NCBI RefSeq assembly: GCF_900240945.1
Contig: NZ_OESG01000011.1
Span: 34,778 to 98,777, forward strand
DNA from: Mycobacterium sp. 3519A
GTDB taxonomy: Bacteria > Actinomycetota > Actinomycetes > Mycobacteriales > Mycobacteriaceae
Direction of reading: 5' to 3'
DNA length: 64,000 bases
Shown here: piece by piece, positions 1 to 7,631 of the stretch
Layout of the letters: each line of letters begins with the position of its first letter
Position numbering within the stretch: the stretch's first letter is position 1
The notes under the pieces: generated by a model
The model's input: only the letters and a program-made list of their open reading frames with translations
Databases searched by the model: none
What the model was told of the DNA's origin: nothing
Position numbers and translations under genes: made by a program

Positions 1-120
1 GCCGTGCATCCTGTTCATCAACTGCTTGCCGGGGTTGACGCATCCCTGACCGGAGCGTTCGTCTCTAATGTGGAGATCAGTGACGAGCTGTACCTGACCC
101 CGCTGAGGAGCACTTGGTGA
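1..120 (+). CDS. 3' end of an unidentified reading frame (partial)
   Basis: Frame 1 is open from the window edge and encodes 39 residues ending in LTPLRSTW before a TGA at 118-120. That stop overlaps the GTG start of rdgB, which is the sort of coupling expected from a real upstream gene. In M. tuberculosis the gene before rdgB is RNase PH, but this tail does not resemble the RNase PH C-terminus as I know it. The other two forward frames hit stops within 50 bases. It could also be non-coding leader DNA. No function is assigned. Confidence 0.25.
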   Translation, partial: AVHPVHQLLAGVDASLTGAFVSNVEISDELYLTPLRSTW

Positions 121-719
121 CCGAGCTACTGGTGGCCAGTCGAAACCCCAAGAAGCTCGCTGAGTTGAGGCGTGTGCTCGACACCGCAGGGGTCGCGTTG
201 AAACTGTTGTCGCTCGACGATGTCGCGCCGTTCGACGAAGCACCGGAGACCGGGGCGACGTTCGAGGAGAACGCGTTGGCCAAGGCGCGCGACGCGTTCC
301 GCGCGTCCGGTCTGCCGTCGGTTGCCGACGATTCGGGCTTGGAAGTCGATGCGCTGAACGGGATGCCCGGCGTGCTGTCCGCACGATGGTCGGGGCGGCA
401 CGGTGACGACGCGGCGAACACCGAACTGTTGTTGGCGCAACTGCGCGACGTACCCGAGGAGCGACGCGGGGCGGCGTTCGTGTCGGCCTGTGCGCTGGTG
501 TCCGAGTCGCGTGAGGTCGTCGTGCGCGGGTGGTGGCCGGGAACCATCGTCCACGAGCCGCGCGGCAATGGCGGATTCGGATACGACCCGGTGTTCCTGC
601 CGCAGGGCTGGTATCGCACCGCCGCCGAACTCAGCCCAGAGCAGAAGGATTCAGTCTCGCACCGCGGTCGTGCGTTGTCGGCGCTGCTCCCTGCGCTGCG
701 CGAGTTGGCGTCCGGTTGA
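117..719 (+). CDS. rdgB: XTP/dITP diphosphatase (Ham1/RdgB family)
   Basis: The product is 200 residues, the usual length for the family. It hydrolyses non-canonical purine nucleoside triphosphates (dITP, XTP, ITP) to the monophosphate and pyrophosphate in the cytosol and so keeps damaged purines out of DNA and RNA. Family signatures are visible: the N-terminal SRNPKK loop (residues 8-13) for phosphate binding, the central DDSGLEVDAL segment, FGYDPVF around residue 155, and SHRGRAL near the C-terminus. I chose the GTG at 117; a TTG one codon earlier is also possible. The last 89 bp overlap the 3' end of the convergent acyltransferase gene. The neighbours (DUF3817 and LprD-like genes) match the Rv1341-Rv1343c order of M. 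tuberculosis, which supports orthology. Confidence 0.95.
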   Translation: MTELLVASRNPKKLAELRRVLDTAGVALKLLSLDDVAPFDEAPETGATFEENALAKARDAFRASGLPSVADDSGLEVDALNGMPGVLSARWSGRHGDDAANTELLLAQLRDVPEERRGAAFVSACALVSESREVVVRGWWPGTIVHEPRGNGGFGYDPVFLPQGWYRTAAELSPEQKDSVSHRGRALSALLPALRELASG

Positions 720-1809
720 TCGTGCGCCGGTGCAGCGCCCAGGCCGCCGGAATCGTCAGGGCAAGCGTCACCGCGATCAGTCCCGGCAGTGAGCCGGTGA
801 ACAGTGGCCAACGCAGCACAACGCTCATCGTCAAGGCCATGATCGGCACGTGCAGCAGGAAGATCTCATAGGAGATCTCGCCGAGCCAGACCAGCGGCCG
901 ACTGCTCAGCAACCGGTCGTAGGCGCCCTTGGCGCCGAGTGCGATCGGCGCCACCGTGAGCGTCGCGATGGCCGCATACATCAGTGACTTGGTGACCGCG
1001 CCGGAGGTGGTCGCGACGGTGAGATAGAGAACGATCGCGATGCCGAGCGGGATGGGTGCAGAGCATCTGGCACCGGTGGCCTCGAGAACGGCCAGCGCCA
1101 TGCCGCCGGCGAACCACGCGATGTGGGCAGGCAGCCACATCCCCGCCGAGTTCGGCAGCACGTCGGTGGTGGAGACGACGACGAGCCACAGCGGTGAGAT
1201 CGCGGCGAGCGCGGTGAGGGCGAGCAGCGTCCGTCGCGGTCTGAATGCGCCCCGCAGCACCAGATAGGCGAGGACGGGCAGCGCGGCATAGAAGGACACC
1301 TCGACGGCAAGGCTCCACATCTGGGACAGGCCCGTGTGCAGCAGTGTGATCAGGTAGTCGTTCGTATAGATCTGCGTGAAGGTCAGGTAGCGCAGCAGCC
1401 CGTACCACGTCTGCCCGGGGTTGGGCCCTGGGGTGAAGACGGTGTAGAGGGCGAAGACCGCCAATACCGTCACGACGTACGCCGGCAGGATACGACGGAC
1501 CCGGTGCCAGGTGTACCGGCGCAAGTCGGGTGGCGCTGAGCGGCGGGCGGCGGCGCGCACCCATGGGCGGAACAGCAGGAAGCCGGTGAGGACGAAGAAG
1601 ATCGCGACACCGATCTCCAGGCGGGCGTAGATGTGGCCGAGGTAGCCGTGACTGAGCTTGCCGGTGGCGAAGGCGGCGTGGGTGCCCACGACGAGCACGG
1701 CCGCGACGGCACGCAGGCCCGTCAGGGCGGAAACACGTGATGGGGAAGTGGCCGCTGTCACACCGCTCGCCGGGGTGCGGCTACAGCACACCCCAGGGCT
1801 TGCTGACAC
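631..1809 (-). CDS. Acyltransferase 3 family membrane protein (OafA/YrhL type)
   Basis: This is a 392-residue polytopic membrane protein. After a polar leader of about 27 residues it reads SALTGLRAVAAVLVVGTHAAF, the characteristic first helix of acyltransferase 3 proteins with its conserved histidine, followed by FFVLTGFLLFRPW and roughly nine more hydrophobic segments. Such proteins transfer acetyl or other acyl groups to cell-envelope glycans or glycolipids; the acceptor cannot be told from sequence. The GTG at 1809 gives the longest product; a later GTG would remove part of the non-conserved leader. The C-terminal tail runs about 89 bp antisense into rdgB, and that part is basic, low in complexity and not family-like. 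The true gene may once have ended earlier. It appears to be a single-gene unit. Confidence 0.85.
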   Translation of the reverse strand: MSASPGVCCSRTPASGVTAATSPSRVSALTGLRAVAAVLVVGTHAAFATGKLSHGYLGHIYARLEIGVAIFFVLTGFLLFRPWVRAAARRSAPPDLRRYTWHRVRRILPAYVVTVLAVFALYTVFTPGPNPGQTWYGLLRYLTFTQIYTNDYLITLLHTGLSQMWSLAVEVSFYAALPVLAYLVLRGAFRPRRTLLALTALAAISPLWLVVVSTTDVLPNSAGMWLPAHIAWFAGGMALAVLEATGARCSAPIPLGIAIVLYLTVATTSGAVTKSLMYAAIATLTVAPIALGAKGAYDRLLSSRPLVWLGEISYEIFLLHVPIMALTMSVVLRWPLFTGSLPGLIAVTLALTIPAAWALHRRTINRTPTRAAQGAAPTTHDRGARLNPSALG

Positions 1810-1828
1810 TGCATCGAGTGTACCGAGC

Positions 1829-2164
1829 TCAGAAACCGAACTGGGTCTTGATGTTTCGCGTCTGGATGTTCTCGACGATGATGCCGACGAGCGGGATGGT
1901 GCCTGCCAGCAGCACGCCGACGGTCTTGGCGATCGGCCAACGCACCTTGACCGCCAGGTTCGCCGTGGCGATGAGGTAGATGAAGTACACCCAGCCGTGT
2001 ACGACGCCGATCCAGGTCGGCGGATTGTCGACCTTGACCACGTACCGGACGACGATCTCGTAGCACAACGCGATCAGCCAGACGCCTGTCGTCCAGGCCA
2101 TCACGCGATAGGCCAGCAGCGACTTGCGGATCGTCTCGACGGGCGTGGTCGGGGCTTCGGTCAT
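1829..2164 (-). CDS. DUF3817 integral membrane protein (Rv1342c-like)
   Basis: This is a 111-residue protein with three hydrophobic segments (residues about 17-40, 53-70 and 80-98) and the DUF3817 pattern of TGVWLIALCYEIV followed by GVVHGWVYFIYLI. Its function is unknown in the family. The start ATG overlaps the stop codon of the LprD-like gene upstream (TCATGG region at 2161-2164), so the two are translationally coupled. Position next to rdgB is conserved in mycobacteria. Confidence 0.85.
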   Translation of the reverse strand: MTEAPTTPVETIRKSLLAYRVMAWTTGVWLIALCYEIVVRYVVKVDNPPTWIGVVHGWVYFIYLIATANLAVKVRWPIAKTVGVLLAGTIPLVGIIVENIQTRNIKTQFGF

Positions 2165-2532
2165 GGCGTCTTGTGTTCCTTGTCTTTGTCGGCCAGCTCG
2201 GCAAGGTAGGCGTTGTATTCGCGGAGTGTGAGGTCGTCGTCGGAAGCCGTTGCAGCTTTGGGTCGTTCGGGCAACAGGCCGTTGGGGATCTCGGTCACGG
2301 TGTCGTGCCGTCGAGGCTCAGGCGGGGCGTCCTCGTAGCGGACGAACTTGTAGTAAGCGTAGAAGCAGAACCCGGCGAACAGCGGCCATTGCAGGGCGTA
2401 GCCGAGGTTCTGGAATGTGCCCGACGTCGACTCGAAGCGGGTCCACTGCCACCAGGCCAGGGCGAGGCAACTGGCGGCGGCGACGATCACCAACGCGATA
2501 AGCGCTGGTCTCCTACGCCGTGTAGTGGACAC
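2161..2532 (-). CDS. lprD: LprD-like membrane-anchored protein
   Basis: This 123-residue protein starts at a GTG. It has an N-terminal hydrophobic segment (residues about 9-28) containing AAASC, a poor lipobox, then a second membrane helix around residues 42-62 and a charged cytosolic tail rich in Asp and Lys. I recognise the segment QNLGYALQWPLFAGFC and the gene order as those of mycobacterial LprD (Rv1343c). It is annotated there as a lipoprotein, though the weak lipobox and second helix suggest a plain two-helix membrane protein. It is co-transcribed with the DUF3817 gene, with a 4 bp overlap. Function unknown. The first 20 bp overlap the end of the decayed LAGLIDADG gene upstream. Confidence 0.75.
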   Translation of the reverse strand: MSTTRRRRPALIALVIVAAASCLALAWWQWTRFESTSGTFQNLGYALQWPLFAGFCFYAYYKFVRYEDAPPEPRRHDTVTEIPNGLLPERPKAATASDDDLTLREYNAYLAELADKDKEHKTP

Positions 2533-3170
2533 CGTTCAACGGTACCGCGCGGTCCTTGGGCCCGACGAATTCGTCTAGGCGCGCGGTTGCGGCTTTGCGG
2601 TAGACGGAAACGATCTTCTTACTCGACCGTGTCCACGGGATGCCCAGGGCGTCGAGTGCGCCCGTGAACAAGCCGAGGATGTCTTCGGACATGCTCGAGA
2701 AGTGGTAGCGCACGCTCATCACGCCACGGTCGTCGGCGACGACGCGACAGCCGTCGCTGTGGATCAGGCCGAGGACGAATTCCTCAGTCGCTTGATCGAC
2801 GAGCGCCTGCTGCCACGGTTCGAGGATGATGCGCCGACTGTGCTTCTTGCCGGGACCATGTTGAGGGAACAAGCACGGCCAATGCTTCGAATACGCAGAT
2901 ACGTCTACGCATCCGATTCGGTGAACCAAACCTGTGCGTTGTCCTGCCATCAGAATCTCGATGGCTTGACGGCACCGGTTCATGACTGCCGGGTCTGAAA
3001 TCGTGGGCGTCGGCGCAGGCGCCATCACTAGTGCGCGATCGAATCACTGGTCGTCGCCGCCAGTCGCGGACTGTCGTCCGCGGTATGCCGAGTTGGCGGG
3101 CGATCTCGCAGTCGTTGATGCCCGCGGCGATCAGACGTTGCCCTGCTTCGAACTCCTCTGCGGATCGCAT
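2513..3170 (-). pseudogene. Broken helix-turn-helix / LAGLIDADG-type gene
   Basis: Two overlapping frames carry parts of one protein. The upstream frame (start ATG at 3170) opens with an HTH: residues 1-40 include NDCEIARQLGIPRTTVRDW, typical of resolvase-like or RNA polymerase sigma-like HTH. That frame then loses its sense after about 55 residues. The rest of the protein continues in another frame from about 2985 down to 2513, with EEFVLGLIHSDGCRV (a LAGLIDADG-like motif) and a basic C-terminus ending GVHYTA. Intact relatives that I recall from actinomycetes have a first LAGLIDADG-like motif between these two parts; only a few codons remain here, so an internal deletion plus a frameshift is the simplest reading. 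It sits beside tRNA-Leu, a common site for mobile DNA. Confidence 0.65.
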
Positions 3171-3235
3171 GGCCTCAAGCTATGCAGCGCCACTGACAAT
3201 TTGTGATGCGTTTGGGCGGTACGATCGGCACTCAC

Positions 3236-3317
3236 GCGCGAGTGGCGGAACGGCAGACGCGATGGCTTTAGGTGCCATTGTCCTATGGACGTGGGGGTTC
3301 GAATCCCCCCTCGCGCA
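3236..3317 (+). tRNA. tRNA-Leu (anticodon UAG)
   Basis: A complete cloverleaf can be folded. The acceptor stem pairs GCGCGAG (3236-3242) with CTCGCGC (3310-3316). The anticodon stem ATGGC/GCCAT encloses the loop TTTAGGT with TAG at 3269-3271. The T-arm reads GGGGGTTCGAATCCCCC, and there is a variable arm as in class II tRNAs. The 3' CCA is not encoded. UAG reads CUA/CUG-type leucine codons. Confidence 0.95.
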
Positions 3318-3338
3318 CAAAACTTCAGCCGCGACGGG

Positions 3339-3644
3339 TCACGCCGTGCGGATCGGAAACCCGTTGCGCTCGGCCAGCGACCGCAGTTGCTTCAGCGCGA
3401 ACCGCCGCCCCCGACCCTGATGCGGTATCAGCACGCCGGCCCACACTCCCTGCGCTCCCGGGGTCTCGCAGGCCTCCTGAGCGCACCGCCACCGCCGTGG
3501 GCACACGCGGCACAACTCCTTGGCACCTTCGTCGGCGACGGTCGTCCACCGATCTGGATCGCGTGTACACACAAGGTCCTGCACCCAGCTCGCCTTTCTT
3601 TCGCGGCCGACAATATGCCTGTATTGTAGGAGCGATACAGACAT
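3339..3644 (-). CDS. WhiB family iron-sulfur transcription factor
   Basis: The product is 101 residues with the four cysteines of WhiB proteins: C26, C45, C48 and C54. They are spaced C-x18-C-x2-C-x5-C and hold a redox- or NO-sensitive [4Fe-4S] cluster. GVWAG (residues 67-71) replaces the more usual G-[VI]-WGG turn, and the basic tail HQGRGRRFALKQLR is the likely DNA-binding part. WhiB proteins act with the primary sigma factor. I cannot assign it to a numbered WhiB subclass. The only ATG start (3644) lies inside the right arm of the 44 bp inverted repeat described separately; the next possible start, a GTG at V21, would still keep all four cysteines. It diverges from the TetR gene at 3691. 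Confidence 0.85.
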   Translation of the reverse strand: MSVSLLQYRHIVGRERKASWVQDLVCTRDPDRWTTVADEGAKELCRVCPRRWRCAQEACETPGAQGVWAGVLIPHQGRGRRFALKQLRSLAERNGFPIRTA

Positions 3645-3651
3645 ATTGTCG
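3608..3651. promoter_or_regulatory. Long inverted repeat between whiB and tetR (candidate operator)
   Basis: The arms at 3608-3624 and 3635-3651 are 17 bp each with 16 of 17 bases complementary (CGACAATATGCCTGTAT against ATACAGACATATTGTCG), around a 10 bp spacer. The inner part, TGTAT-N10-ATACA, has the size and symmetry of a TetR-family operator. The site lies 40-83 bp upstream of the TetR start and covers the annotated whiB start codon, so a bound repressor could control both genes. This is inferred from symmetry and position alone. Confidence 0.6.
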
Positions 3652-3690
3652 AACTCGCTGAATCCCTGCGCATATCACATAGGTGTATGA

Positions 3691-4320
3691 ATGAAGGCCG
3701 TGCTGCCCGAGCGTAATCACGTCACCGCCGACGAAACCTCATCCATCGAGCGGATCCGAAACGCGGCGTTGAAGAGCTTCGCCTCCTACGGCACCTCGGC
3801 GACATCCCTGCGCACCGTCGCGGAAGCCGCCGGTGTTTCCGTCGGTCTGGTCCAGCACCACTTCACCAACAAGGCCGGGCTCATTCAGGCCGTCGACGAC
3901 CACGTGATGGCCGTTGTCGTCGCGACGATCTCGCAACCGATCCCACCACCGCCCGCCGACTCCGTCGCCGAGATGAGCACCCGCGTCACCAAGATTTTGT
4001 CGGAGCATCCCGACATCGCCGACTACGTGGGCCGAGCGCTGTTGGACGGCAGCCCGTTGGGAACCGCGGTGTTCGACACCTTGACCGCCTTCGGCATCGC
4101 CAGGTGGAACCAGCGCAGCGAACGCGGCGAAACACGTCCCGAAATCGACGTGACGTGGGGCGCGCTGAACTCGCTCGTGCTCGCCCTCGGCAGTCTGATC
4201 CTGCGAAAGCACGTCGAGCGTCAACTACCCGAACCGCTCACCACCCCGAACCAACTAAGACGGTGGGAGCGGTCGGTCAATATGTTGTTGCGCGACGGGC
4301 TTTTTCGGCCCGCCGGCTGA
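3691..4320 (+). CDS. TetR family transcriptional regulator
   Basis: This 209-residue protein has an N-terminal TetR HTH at residues about 39-58 (SLRTVAEAAGVSVGLVQHHF) and a helical C-terminal ligand domain with no recognisable ligand signature. A Shine-Dalgarno-like AGGTG lies six bases before the ATG at 3691. The protein is probably autoregulatory through the inverted repeat at 3608-3651. Whether it also controls the divergent whiB gene or the convergent dehydrogenase operon is not shown by the sequence. Confidence 0.88.
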   Translation: MKAVLPERNHVTADETSSIERIRNAALKSFASYGTSATSLRTVAEAAGVSVGLVQHHFTNKAGLIQAVDDHVMAVVVATISQPIPPPPADSVAEMSTRVTKILSEHPDIADYVGRALLDGSPLGTAVFDTLTAFGIARWNQRSERGETRPEIDVTWGALNSLVLALGSLILRKHVERQLPEPLTTPNQLRRWERSVNMLLRDGLFRPAG

Positions 4321-4323
4321 CGG

Positions 4324-4650
4324 CTAGCTGTCGACCTTGATCTCGCCCATCTCGCCCCAACCCGTCGCGCCGATCTCGGAGCTGATGATCAGCGGTGTCG
4401 ATGACAGCAGGGCGGGCGCCTCGGCGACGAACTTCTTGAAGTGCTCGCTGGTGACGTGCTCCTTGCCCGCATCCCCGTCGCGGAAGCCCTCCACCAGAAC
4501 GTATTCCGACGGATCCGCAACGCTGCGCGACCAGTCGAAGAACAGGTTGCCGGGTTCGTTGCGGGTGGCCTCGGTGAATTCGGCAACCTCGTCCATGAAG
4601 CTGTCGACGTACTGCGTCTTCGGTCGCCACTTGACCACGATGAAAATCAT
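4324..4650 (-). CDS. Antibiotic biosynthesis monooxygenase (ABM) domain protein
   Basis: This is a small protein of 108 residues with the ferredoxin-like ABM fold: a first strand MIFIVVKWRPK, then FTEATRNEPGNLFFDWSRS, YVLVEGFRDGDAGKEHVTSEHFKKF, and a final strand. Family members (YgiN-like) act on quinols or serve as cofactor-free oxygenases; some are only structural. The conserved His-x-x-Ser-x-His-Phe segment is present. It is the last gene of a four-gene minus-strand operon, 12 bp after the alcohol dehydrogenase, which suggests that it handles a product of the same pathway. The substrate is unknown. Confidence 0.8.
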   Translation of the reverse strand: MIFIVVKWRPKTQYVDSFMDEVAEFTEATRNEPGNLFFDWSRSVADPSEYVLVEGFRDGDAGKEHVTSEHFKKFVAEAPALLSSTPLIISSEIGATGWGEMGEIKVDS

Positions 4651-4662
4651 GCTGACTGCTCC

Positions 4663-5700
4663 TTAGGGGGTGAGGATGGCTCGACCGCGCACGTTGCCGT
4701 TGTCGAGATCAGTTATCGCGGACTGGAAATCGTCGAGAGCGTACTTCTGGGTGTGCAGGTTGACGGCTCCACTCGCCGCGAGCGCCATCAAATCGCACAG
4801 GTCGTTGTACGACCCGACCAGGTTGCCGATGAAGTTGATCTCGGTGGAGATGATGTCGATCGTCGGCACGTTGATGTTCTCGCCGTAGCCGACGACGTGA
4901 TAATCGCCGGCCCGCCGCAACATCGCCACACCTTCTGCCGTCGCGCCGCCTTCTCCGACGAAGTCGATGACTGCCTCCGCGCCATGGCCGCCGGTGAGCG
5001 ACAGCACCTGCTCCACCTGACTGCCGTCGGCCACCACACCGTGGTCCGCCCCGATCGCTTGGGCGAGTTTGAGGGCTTCCGCATTGCGGTCCACCACGAT
5101 CAATTCGGCCGGCGAAAGCGCCTTGAGCACCTGAATCCCGATGTGGCCCAATCCGCCTGCACCGATGATGACGCACTTGTCGCGCGGCGTCAGCCGCCTC
5201 GCGGCCTTGGCCGCCGCGTGATACGCCGTCAAACCCGCATCGGCGAGTGCCGCGACGTCCGACGGTTCGAGCGAGTCGTCGATCTTCACGACGCTGCGCG
5301 CCGAGGTCTTCAGGTAGTCGGCGTAGCCGCCGTTGGTGTCGATCCCGGGAAAGGCGTTGGATTCGCAATGCACGTCGTCACCCGACCGGCACGCCCGGCA
5401 CAGCCCGCAGGTGATCAGCGGGTGCACGATGACTTTGTCGCCTTCGCGGACGTTGGTCACCGCCGAGCCGACCGCATGCACCCATCCGGCGTTCTCGTGG
5501 CCGATCGTGTACGGCAGTTGCACCTGTGATTTTTCCGCCCACTGGCCTTCGAGGATGTGCAGGTCGGTGCGGCACACGCCGGCGCCGCCGATCTTGACGA
5601 TGACGTCGAACGGTCCGGTGGGCGCCGGGAGGGGAACTTCGGTCATCTGCAGGTTCTGGTGATAGCCGACAACCTGCACGGCCCGCATGGTCTCGCTCAT
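4663..5700 (-). CDS. Zinc-dependent NAD(P) alcohol dehydrogenase
   Basis: This 345-residue medium-chain dehydrogenase has catalytic zinc ligands C43 and H68-E69 (GHE motif), and the structural zinc cysteines C98, C101, C104 and C112. The nucleotide-binding loop GAGGLG is at residues 180-185. All key residues are intact, so an active enzyme oxidising a primary or secondary alcohol is expected. It resembles the Rhodococcus/Mycobacterium ADH-A type that acts on secondary alcohols and ketones, and the alcohol dehydrogenase that sits downstream of mim monooxygenase genes. It overlaps the upstream Fe-S maturation-like gene by 4 bp (ATGA), so the two are translationally coupled. Confidence 0.9.
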   Translation of the reverse strand: MSETMRAVQVVGYHQNLQMTEVPLPAPTGPFDVIVKIGGAGVCRTDLHILEGQWAEKSQVQLPYTIGHENAGWVHAVGSAVTNVREGDKVIVHPLITCGLCRACRSGDDVHCESNAFPGIDTNGGYADYLKTSARSVVKIDDSLEPSDVAALADAGLTAYHAAAKAARRLTPRDKCVIIGAGGLGHIGIQVLKALSPAELIVVDRNAEALKLAQAIGADHGVVADGSQVEQVLSLTGGHGAEAVIDFVGEGGATAEGVAMLRRAGDYHVVGYGENINVPTIDIISTEINFIGNLVGSYNDLCDLMALAASGAVNLHTQKYALDDFQSAITDLDNGNVRGRAILTP

Positions 5701-6404
5701 CGCAATGCTCCTTCTTTCGGGACGAGTTCGTCTGGATACCGGGTGCGCAACAGTGCGCGGCAGAAGTGCGCGTTGCCCTCGATGGAGATGCGCGTTGAGC
5801 GCGCGCGCCGCAACGCCATCGGGACATCGTCCGCGGAGTAGGGGTGGCCGTCATGATCCACCACCACGAAAGCATCTAAAGCTGTGGGTAACCCGAGTGC
5901 GTGACGGCGACGCACTAACGCCGCGGTGTTGGCGTCGTCGGGTAGATCACCCAGCCGAACATCACCCAACGGCAGTTCGCGCCATTTCGGCTCCGCCCGC
6001 AGCAGCGCCGTCACGCATCGCTCCATCGCCGCCGTGTGGGCCTTGCGCCGGAAGGTCTCCCGCAATTCGTCGAGGCTGTTCTCTGCCTCGGAACCGAAGG
6101 TGCCGCGGTAGCCTGCGTCTGCGGCCAACCCCGCATTGATGATGTCCGAATCGTGGTGGTCGTCCAGCTCGACCACCACCTGACGGGTCCAATCCAATTT
6201 GGCCAGAACATCTTTCGCGTCCGAAGCCATCAGGTAGGCGAAGTTGGGTGAGCAGAACGACGTCGGCAGCCGCAGGTGCACCTTCACGTTCCCGCTCGGC
6301 GACACCGTCAGCGAGCGAACGAAACCCAGCGACGTGATCGGTTCGTCGAGTTCGGGATCCATCACCGCTGCCAAAGCGGTGTAGGCGATTTCGTGTCTGC
6401 CCAT
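5697..6404 (-). CDS. MIP18/DUF59-type iron-sulfur maturation-like protein
   Basis: The product is 235 residues. The first 75 residues are a DUF59/MIP18 domain (AYTALAAVMDPELDEPITS, then a CSP motif with C51), the family that delivers or repairs Fe-S or diiron centres. The remaining 160 residues form a helical domain without a name that I can give. The same two-part protein is found in propane/acetone monooxygenase (mim) operons of mycobacteria, where it lies between an amidohydrolase and an alcohol dehydrogenase, exactly as here. The ATG at 6404 was chosen because it follows the amidohydrolase stop by one base; longer starts would run into that gene. Confidence 0.72.
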   Translation of the reverse strand: MGRHEIAYTALAAVMDPELDEPITSLGFVRSLTVSPSGNVKVHLRLPTSFCSPNFAYLMASDAKDVLAKLDWTRQVVVELDDHHDSDIINAGLAADAGYRGTFGSEAENSLDELRETFRRKAHTAAMERCVTALLRAEPKWRELPLGDVRLGDLPDDANTAALVRRRHALGLPTALDAFVVVDHDGHPYSADDVPMALRRARSTRISIEGNAHFCRALLRTRYPDELVPKEGALR

Positions 6405-6405
6405 A

Positions 6406-7443
6406 TCAGGCCCCCACGAGGTTGTCGGCCCCGCGCGGGCCGACGGCGGGCTCATCGGCCGGTGCCAATTGCAGCTCGGCGGGCACGTCGATGCCGTACA
6501 TCTTCGCGGCGTTGAGCCCGAGGATCTTCTTCTTCTGGTCGGTGGTGATGGGTGCGTACTCGCCGAGGTCTTCGGGGATCTGGAAGTCGACGAACGCCTC
6601 GATCAGCCAGCGCGGCGTCCACAGTGCGTAGTCCGACGAGAACTGGATGCGGTCTTCGCCCACCCAGTACAGCAGCTCCCCGATGATCTGCGCGAAGTAC
6701 CTCGGCCGGGTGTGGATGAACGGCATCGCCACCGCGAGCCCCGCGTGCACGTTCGGCTCCTGTGTCGCGATCCAGCAGAAGTCCTCGAGGCGGGGCAGCC
6801 CGCAGTGTTCGACGACGAAATTCAGGTCGGTGAAGTCGGAGGCCACATGATCGACGTCGGCGACGTCGAACGCGTCCCGATCCAGCGGCCGGATGGTGGG
6901 TCCCTTGTGGACGTGAATGTTGCGGATGCCGAGCTCGCGGCAGGCTTCGAAATAGCGGTATGCCCACGGGTCGTCGAGTCGCCAGCCGCGTGAGTCGCCA
7001 TGCCATTCGGCGGTGTAGAGCTTGACGCCTTTCAGGCCGAACTTCGCCGCCTCTTCGCGCAGGCGGTCGAGTCCCGCTTCACCGTTGCGCGGGTCGAAGT
7101 TGTGGTTGTAGGTCAGCTTGTCGGGGTGCTTGGCAGCCAGTTCCGATGCCTCGTCGGTCTGCCCGAATCCCTTGTAGTAGAACTCGCCGAGGTAGGCGGG
7201 CTGGAAGATCGCGTGGTCGACGTAGCCATCGGTGAACAGGTCTTTCATCAGCCGCTCGCCGCCCTGGTAGAGGTACTCCTCGTAGCTCCACACCTCGGAC
7301 TCCGGCGACAGGTTGCGGTGGTAGTCGTAGAAGCAGTCGATGAACTGCTTGCCGTGGACGTTGCGCTGGTTCTCCGGACGCGCATCCCACAGGGCGATGT
7401 GGGCGTCGACGATGAAATAGCTCGTGTCGTCTTTGCGGTACAT
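6406..7443 (-). CDS. Amidohydrolase 2 family protein (mim-operon type)
   Basis: This 345-residue TIM-barrel protein belongs to the amidohydrolase-related family (PF04909; relatives include ACMSD and gamma-resorcylate decarboxylase). Visible landmarks are FIVDAHIALWD at the N-terminus, where the usual H-x-H has only its first histidine, then IHVHKGPTI, FVVEHCGLP and the C-terminal FSSDYALWTP aspartate. It opens the four-gene operon. The ATG at 7443 has GGAGGGGG about nine bases upstream; a longer frame to 7554 lacks conservation. In mim loci this protein is needed for maturation or activity of the diiron monooxygenase rather than for a known hydrolysis. Here no monooxygenase subunit genes lie nearby. 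Confidence 0.82.
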   Translation of the reverse strand: MYRKDDTSYFIVDAHIALWDARPENQRNVHGKQFIDCFYDYHRNLSPESEVWSYEEYLYQGGERLMKDLFTDGYVDHAIFQPAYLGEFYYKGFGQTDEASELAAKHPDKLTYNHNFDPRNGEAGLDRLREEAAKFGLKGVKLYTAEWHGDSRGWRLDDPWAYRYFEACRELGIRNIHVHKGPTIRPLDRDAFDVADVDHVASDFTDLNFVVEHCGLPRLEDFCWIATQEPNVHAGLAVAMPFIHTRPRYFAQIIGELLYWVGEDRIQFSSDYALWTPRWLIEAFVDFQIPEDLGEYAPITTDQKKKILGLNAAKMYGIDVPAELQLAPADEPAVGPRGADNLVGA

Positions 7444-7481
7444 GAGCGGGTCCCCCTCCGAGAGGCAGGTAAACGGCGGGG

Positions 7482-7564
7482 TGTGACGGCTGTCACATCC
7501 TGGCCCCGACTGTATGGCCATCGAGCGGCCTGGCCGAGGCCCCGTGCGTCTCAATCTGAGACGC
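7482..7564. promoter_or_regulatory. Two palindromes in the divergent regulator/amidohydrolase promoter region
   Basis: Between the two divergent genes (7444-7631) are TGTGAC-GGCT-GTCACA (7482-7497, perfect 6 bp arms) and GCGTCTCA-ATC-TGAGACGC (7546-7564, perfect 8 bp arms). The second has the TGTCTCA-N3-TGAGACA shape that I associate with AcoR/MimR-type activator sites. It is the best candidate upstream activating sequence for the activator encoded at 7632. The role of the first is unknown. Confidence 0.6.
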
Positions 7565-7631
7565 CGCCCGGCTCATTCGATCCCCGCGAACTTGGCAGGC
7601 TTTGTAACGTGGACCACAGTGAGGTAGGTAG

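Noticed and set aside
7444..7631. Sigma-54 type (-24/-12) promoter for the mim-like operon
   Set aside because: No convincing GG-N10-GC pair at the proper position, and mycobacteria lack sigma-54.
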